Shown here: piece after piece, positions 62,437-64,000 of the stretch
Numbering within the stretch: the first letter of the stretch is position 1
Layout: each line of letters begins with the position of its first letter
Assembly: GCA_035606945.1 (NCBI GenBank)
Contig: DATNDR010000036.1
Span: 118,396-182,395, forward strand
Direction: 5' to 3'
Origin: GCA-003244245 sp035606945
Lineage (GTDB): Bacteria > Actinomycetota > Actinomycetes > Mycobacteriales > Pseudonocardiaceae
Length of the DNA stretch: 64,000 bases
The notes under the pieces: model-generated
Told to the model about the DNA's origin: nothing
Databases searched by the model: none
What the model saw: the letters and a program-made list of their open reading frames with translations, nothing else
Program-made: the position numbers and the translations under genes

Positions 62437-63998
62437 GCGGCGCCTCCGTGAGTTGACCCGTTGGGGCCGGTGGGCTTGGTGGGGAAGGGCAGCACCGCGG
62501 TGTCGTGCTTAATGGGACCGGTGACGAAGGTTTCAAGGTGCTTGATCGTGTCGTCGGGAACCCAGCCGGCCCGGATGCGCAGCGGTTCCCGGATGCCTTC
62601 GCCGAAGACGTAACCCACGCCGGCTTCGGCTTCGGTGATCCGGTTGGCCCACGCGCCCCGCTCGAAGGCCTGGTCACCCAGCACCATGCCCACATGGGAC
62701 TTCGCCGAGACTCGCAGGCAAATCCGCCGGGGGAACAGGTCCCGAACCGGGACGGTGTCCTTGGTGGGTTCCTGGACATACCCCCGCACGGTGAATCCCA
62801 GTGCCCGGCCTTGGGTGGTCAATAGCGCGATTCGTTCGGTGATTGCGTCGCGGGTTTTGCGGTCGATGTATTTGGTCAGCGCACCGATTTCATCGAATTC
62901 GAGTAGCTCGAGCGGGTATTTAGTGTTGATCGACACGGTCCGTACCCGGCCAGCGAATTCGGCTTTGCGGGCCTGCATAGCGCCGACGAGGTCGTCGAGC
63001 ACGGCGAGGGCGTCGGTGCCGGTGACCGCGTAGCGGGCAAAGATCCGGCGTCCATAGGCCAGCTCCATGCCCTTGGGGTCGATTCCCGAGACTAGGACCA
63101 GGCCGTCGCGGATGGCGGGGGCGATGGAGACGAGCGGACACCACATGGCCGAGTTCTTGCCTGCCCCACTGGCCCCGGCGACCAGGGTGTGGCCCCCGGC
63201 CAGTGGTACGTGCCAGTCTTGGCCGTATTCGGTGCGACCGGCCCAGACCCGTCGTAAGTCGATGTCTGTGCCCGCGATATTGGTCAGATTGGTCAGGTCT
63301 AGGCAGGGGAGCGGGTCGGCGAGCAGGTTGCGACGTTGAAAATCGATCGAGACTGTGTTCGGGCTCAGTTCGCGCACCTGGCAGCGCGCTACTCCCCGGG
63401 CCGAGGCCAGCGCCCGGGTGGCCTCATCGAAATCCTCCGGTTTCTGGCCGGGCACCAGCCGGATGCGGACTTCATCCCAAGAGGCACCCGAGCACACCCC
63501 GACCACCCGGGGCAGCTGGGCCTGCGTGTGGTTACGCCTGCGACGGATGCCTCCCCCGAGCGGAGTAACCGTCACCACCATGGGCACGGCGTCGGGCTTG
63601 ATGCTCAGGCCACAGGCGTGCAACCAGTCGGGCAGCTTGGGGGAGTACACGGTCCAGCGCAGCCACCAGGCCCGCAGATGCCGACCCGCCCAGGCATCAA
63701 ACGAGGCCAAATCCACTAGTCGCCATCCGATGAGCGCTCCGGATACGACGCTGACGGTGAGGGCAAGGGAGGGCCAGCCCCACCAATGCCACCATGCTCC
63801 CAACGCCACCAGGGTCAGGCTGGTCCGCCAGTGCGTGAGCACCTGACGCAGCGCCCACCCGATGCCCTTGATCATCATCCAGGCTACGAAAAGCACCACT
63901 GCCGCGGCGGCGAGTGCTTCAACGACCTTGATCAGGGCTCTGCCAATTTTGGCCAACAGCCACACCACGACACCCAGCGCGCCCCCTCCGGCAATCAC
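62433..63998 (-). CDS. FtsK/SpoIIIE-type conjugal transfer protein (TraSA/TraB), start uncertain
   Basis: At least 521 residues. Two hydrophobic N-terminal segments (VVVWLLAKIGRALIKVVEAL..AAVVLFVAWMM and SLTLVALGAWWHWWGW) then the ATPase: Walker A LVAGASGAGKNSAMW, Walker B LLEFDEIGALT. The motor pumps double-stranded DNA between hyphae or cells. The first GTG is 2 nt from the window edge, so the true start may lie outside. Confidence 0.88.
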   Translation of the reverse strand: MIAGGGALGVVVWLLAKIGRALIKVVEALAAAAVVLFVAWMMIKGIGWALRQVLTHWRTSLTLVALGAWWHWWGWPSLALTVSVVSGALIGWRLVDLASFDAWAGRHLRAWWLRWTVYSPKLPDWLHACGLSIKPDAVPMVVTVTPLGGGIRRRRNHTQAQLPRVVGVCSGASWDEVRIRLVPGQKPEDFDEATRALASARGVARCQVRELSPNTVSIDFQRRNLLADPLPCLDLTNLTNIAGTDIDLRRVWAGRTEYGQDWHVPLAGGHTLVAGASGAGKNSAMWCPLVSIAPAIRDGLVLVSGIDPKGMELAYGRRIFARYAVTGTDALAVLDDLVGAMQARKAEFAGRVRTVSINTKYPLELLEFDEIGALTKYIDRKTRDAITERIALLTTQGRALGFTVRGYVQEPTKDTVPVRDLFPRRICLRVSAKSHVGMVLGDQAFERGAWANRITEAEAGVGYVFGEGIREPLRIRAGWVPDDTIKHLETFVTGPIKHDTAVLPFPTKPTGPNGSTHGGAA

Positions 63999-64000
63999 CA

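Larger units (their letters stand above)
57504..64000. mobile_element. pSAM2-like AICE at tRNA-Pro (extends past the window)
   Basis: Gene order from the tRNA: int, (IS insertion), xis, repSA-type initiator, small gene, ftsK-type transfer gene, all on the minus strand. This is the core order of actinomycete integrative and conjugative elements. The far att site is outside the window. Confidence 0.88.

Overview
High-GC actinobacterial chromosome, probably Mycobacteriales/Pseudonocardiales (genus not determined). The evidence is an actinobacterial-type cytochrome b, a mycothiol-type DsbA-like oxidoreductase, CtaJ/DUF5130 respiratory genes, FurA-KatG and a pSAM2-like integrative element. From memory, the order ssb, ettA, thioesterase, small conserved gene, aglA, glbO, HNH nuclease, DUF5130, pepN, DsbA-like, rpiB, nei, then tRNA-Gly/tRNA-Pro follows M. 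tuberculosis Rv2478c back to Rv2464c and beyond. That makes about 15.6-38.7 kb plus the tRNA pair the conserved backbone, and the material between them accessory.

Layout. 0-7 kb: an orphan qcrB, small DUF proteins, a bacterial eRF1-like gene (baeRF), and a two-gene encapsulin/hemerythrin nanocompartment operon. 7-15.4 kb: UbiA prenyltransferase, DUF1015, phosphoesterase plus SDR, TrpB2, L,D-transpeptidase, cupin, tRNA-Arg, isochorismatase-fold protein. 15.6-31 kb: the conserved backbone (ssb, ettA, TPR protein, thioesterase, aglA, glbO, mscS, HNH, amidase, ctaJ, DUF5130, pepN, DsbA-like). 31-39 kb: metallo-beta-lactamase-fold protein, then a duplicated rpiB-nei pair in which each copy has lost the opposite gene; between the copies lie a two-domain HAD phosphatase/GT20 gene, a PfkB kinase and an IS3 remnant.

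39-57.2 kb is accessory. It holds a Gly/Asp-rich membrane protein, a CHRD protein, a low-GC PI-PLC, and furA-katG with a clear Fur-type operator. It then enters an accreted island array: the same 47-bp 3' part of tRNA-Gly(TCC) occurs three times (48.0, 55.5 and 57.2 kb). These copies bound a decayed 7.4-kb island (frameshifted genes, a GAF/SpoIIE phosphatase, a collapsed ftsK-integrase relic) and a 1.8-kb mini-island carrying only DUF1326-DUF2182.

57.4-64 kb: tRNA-Pro(TGG), divergent from tRNA-Gly, is followed by a pSAM2-like AICE (int, xis, repSA, small gene, ftsK/tra). Its integrase has an in-frame stop, and an ISAzo13-type element separates int from xis. The element runs off the window.

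A family of about 65-bp intergenic hairpin repeats (four complete copies, one half copy) is scattered through 4.5-32 kb. The outer stem is nearly invariant and the apical stem changes sequence while keeping pairing in three copies. This is the least explained signal in the window.
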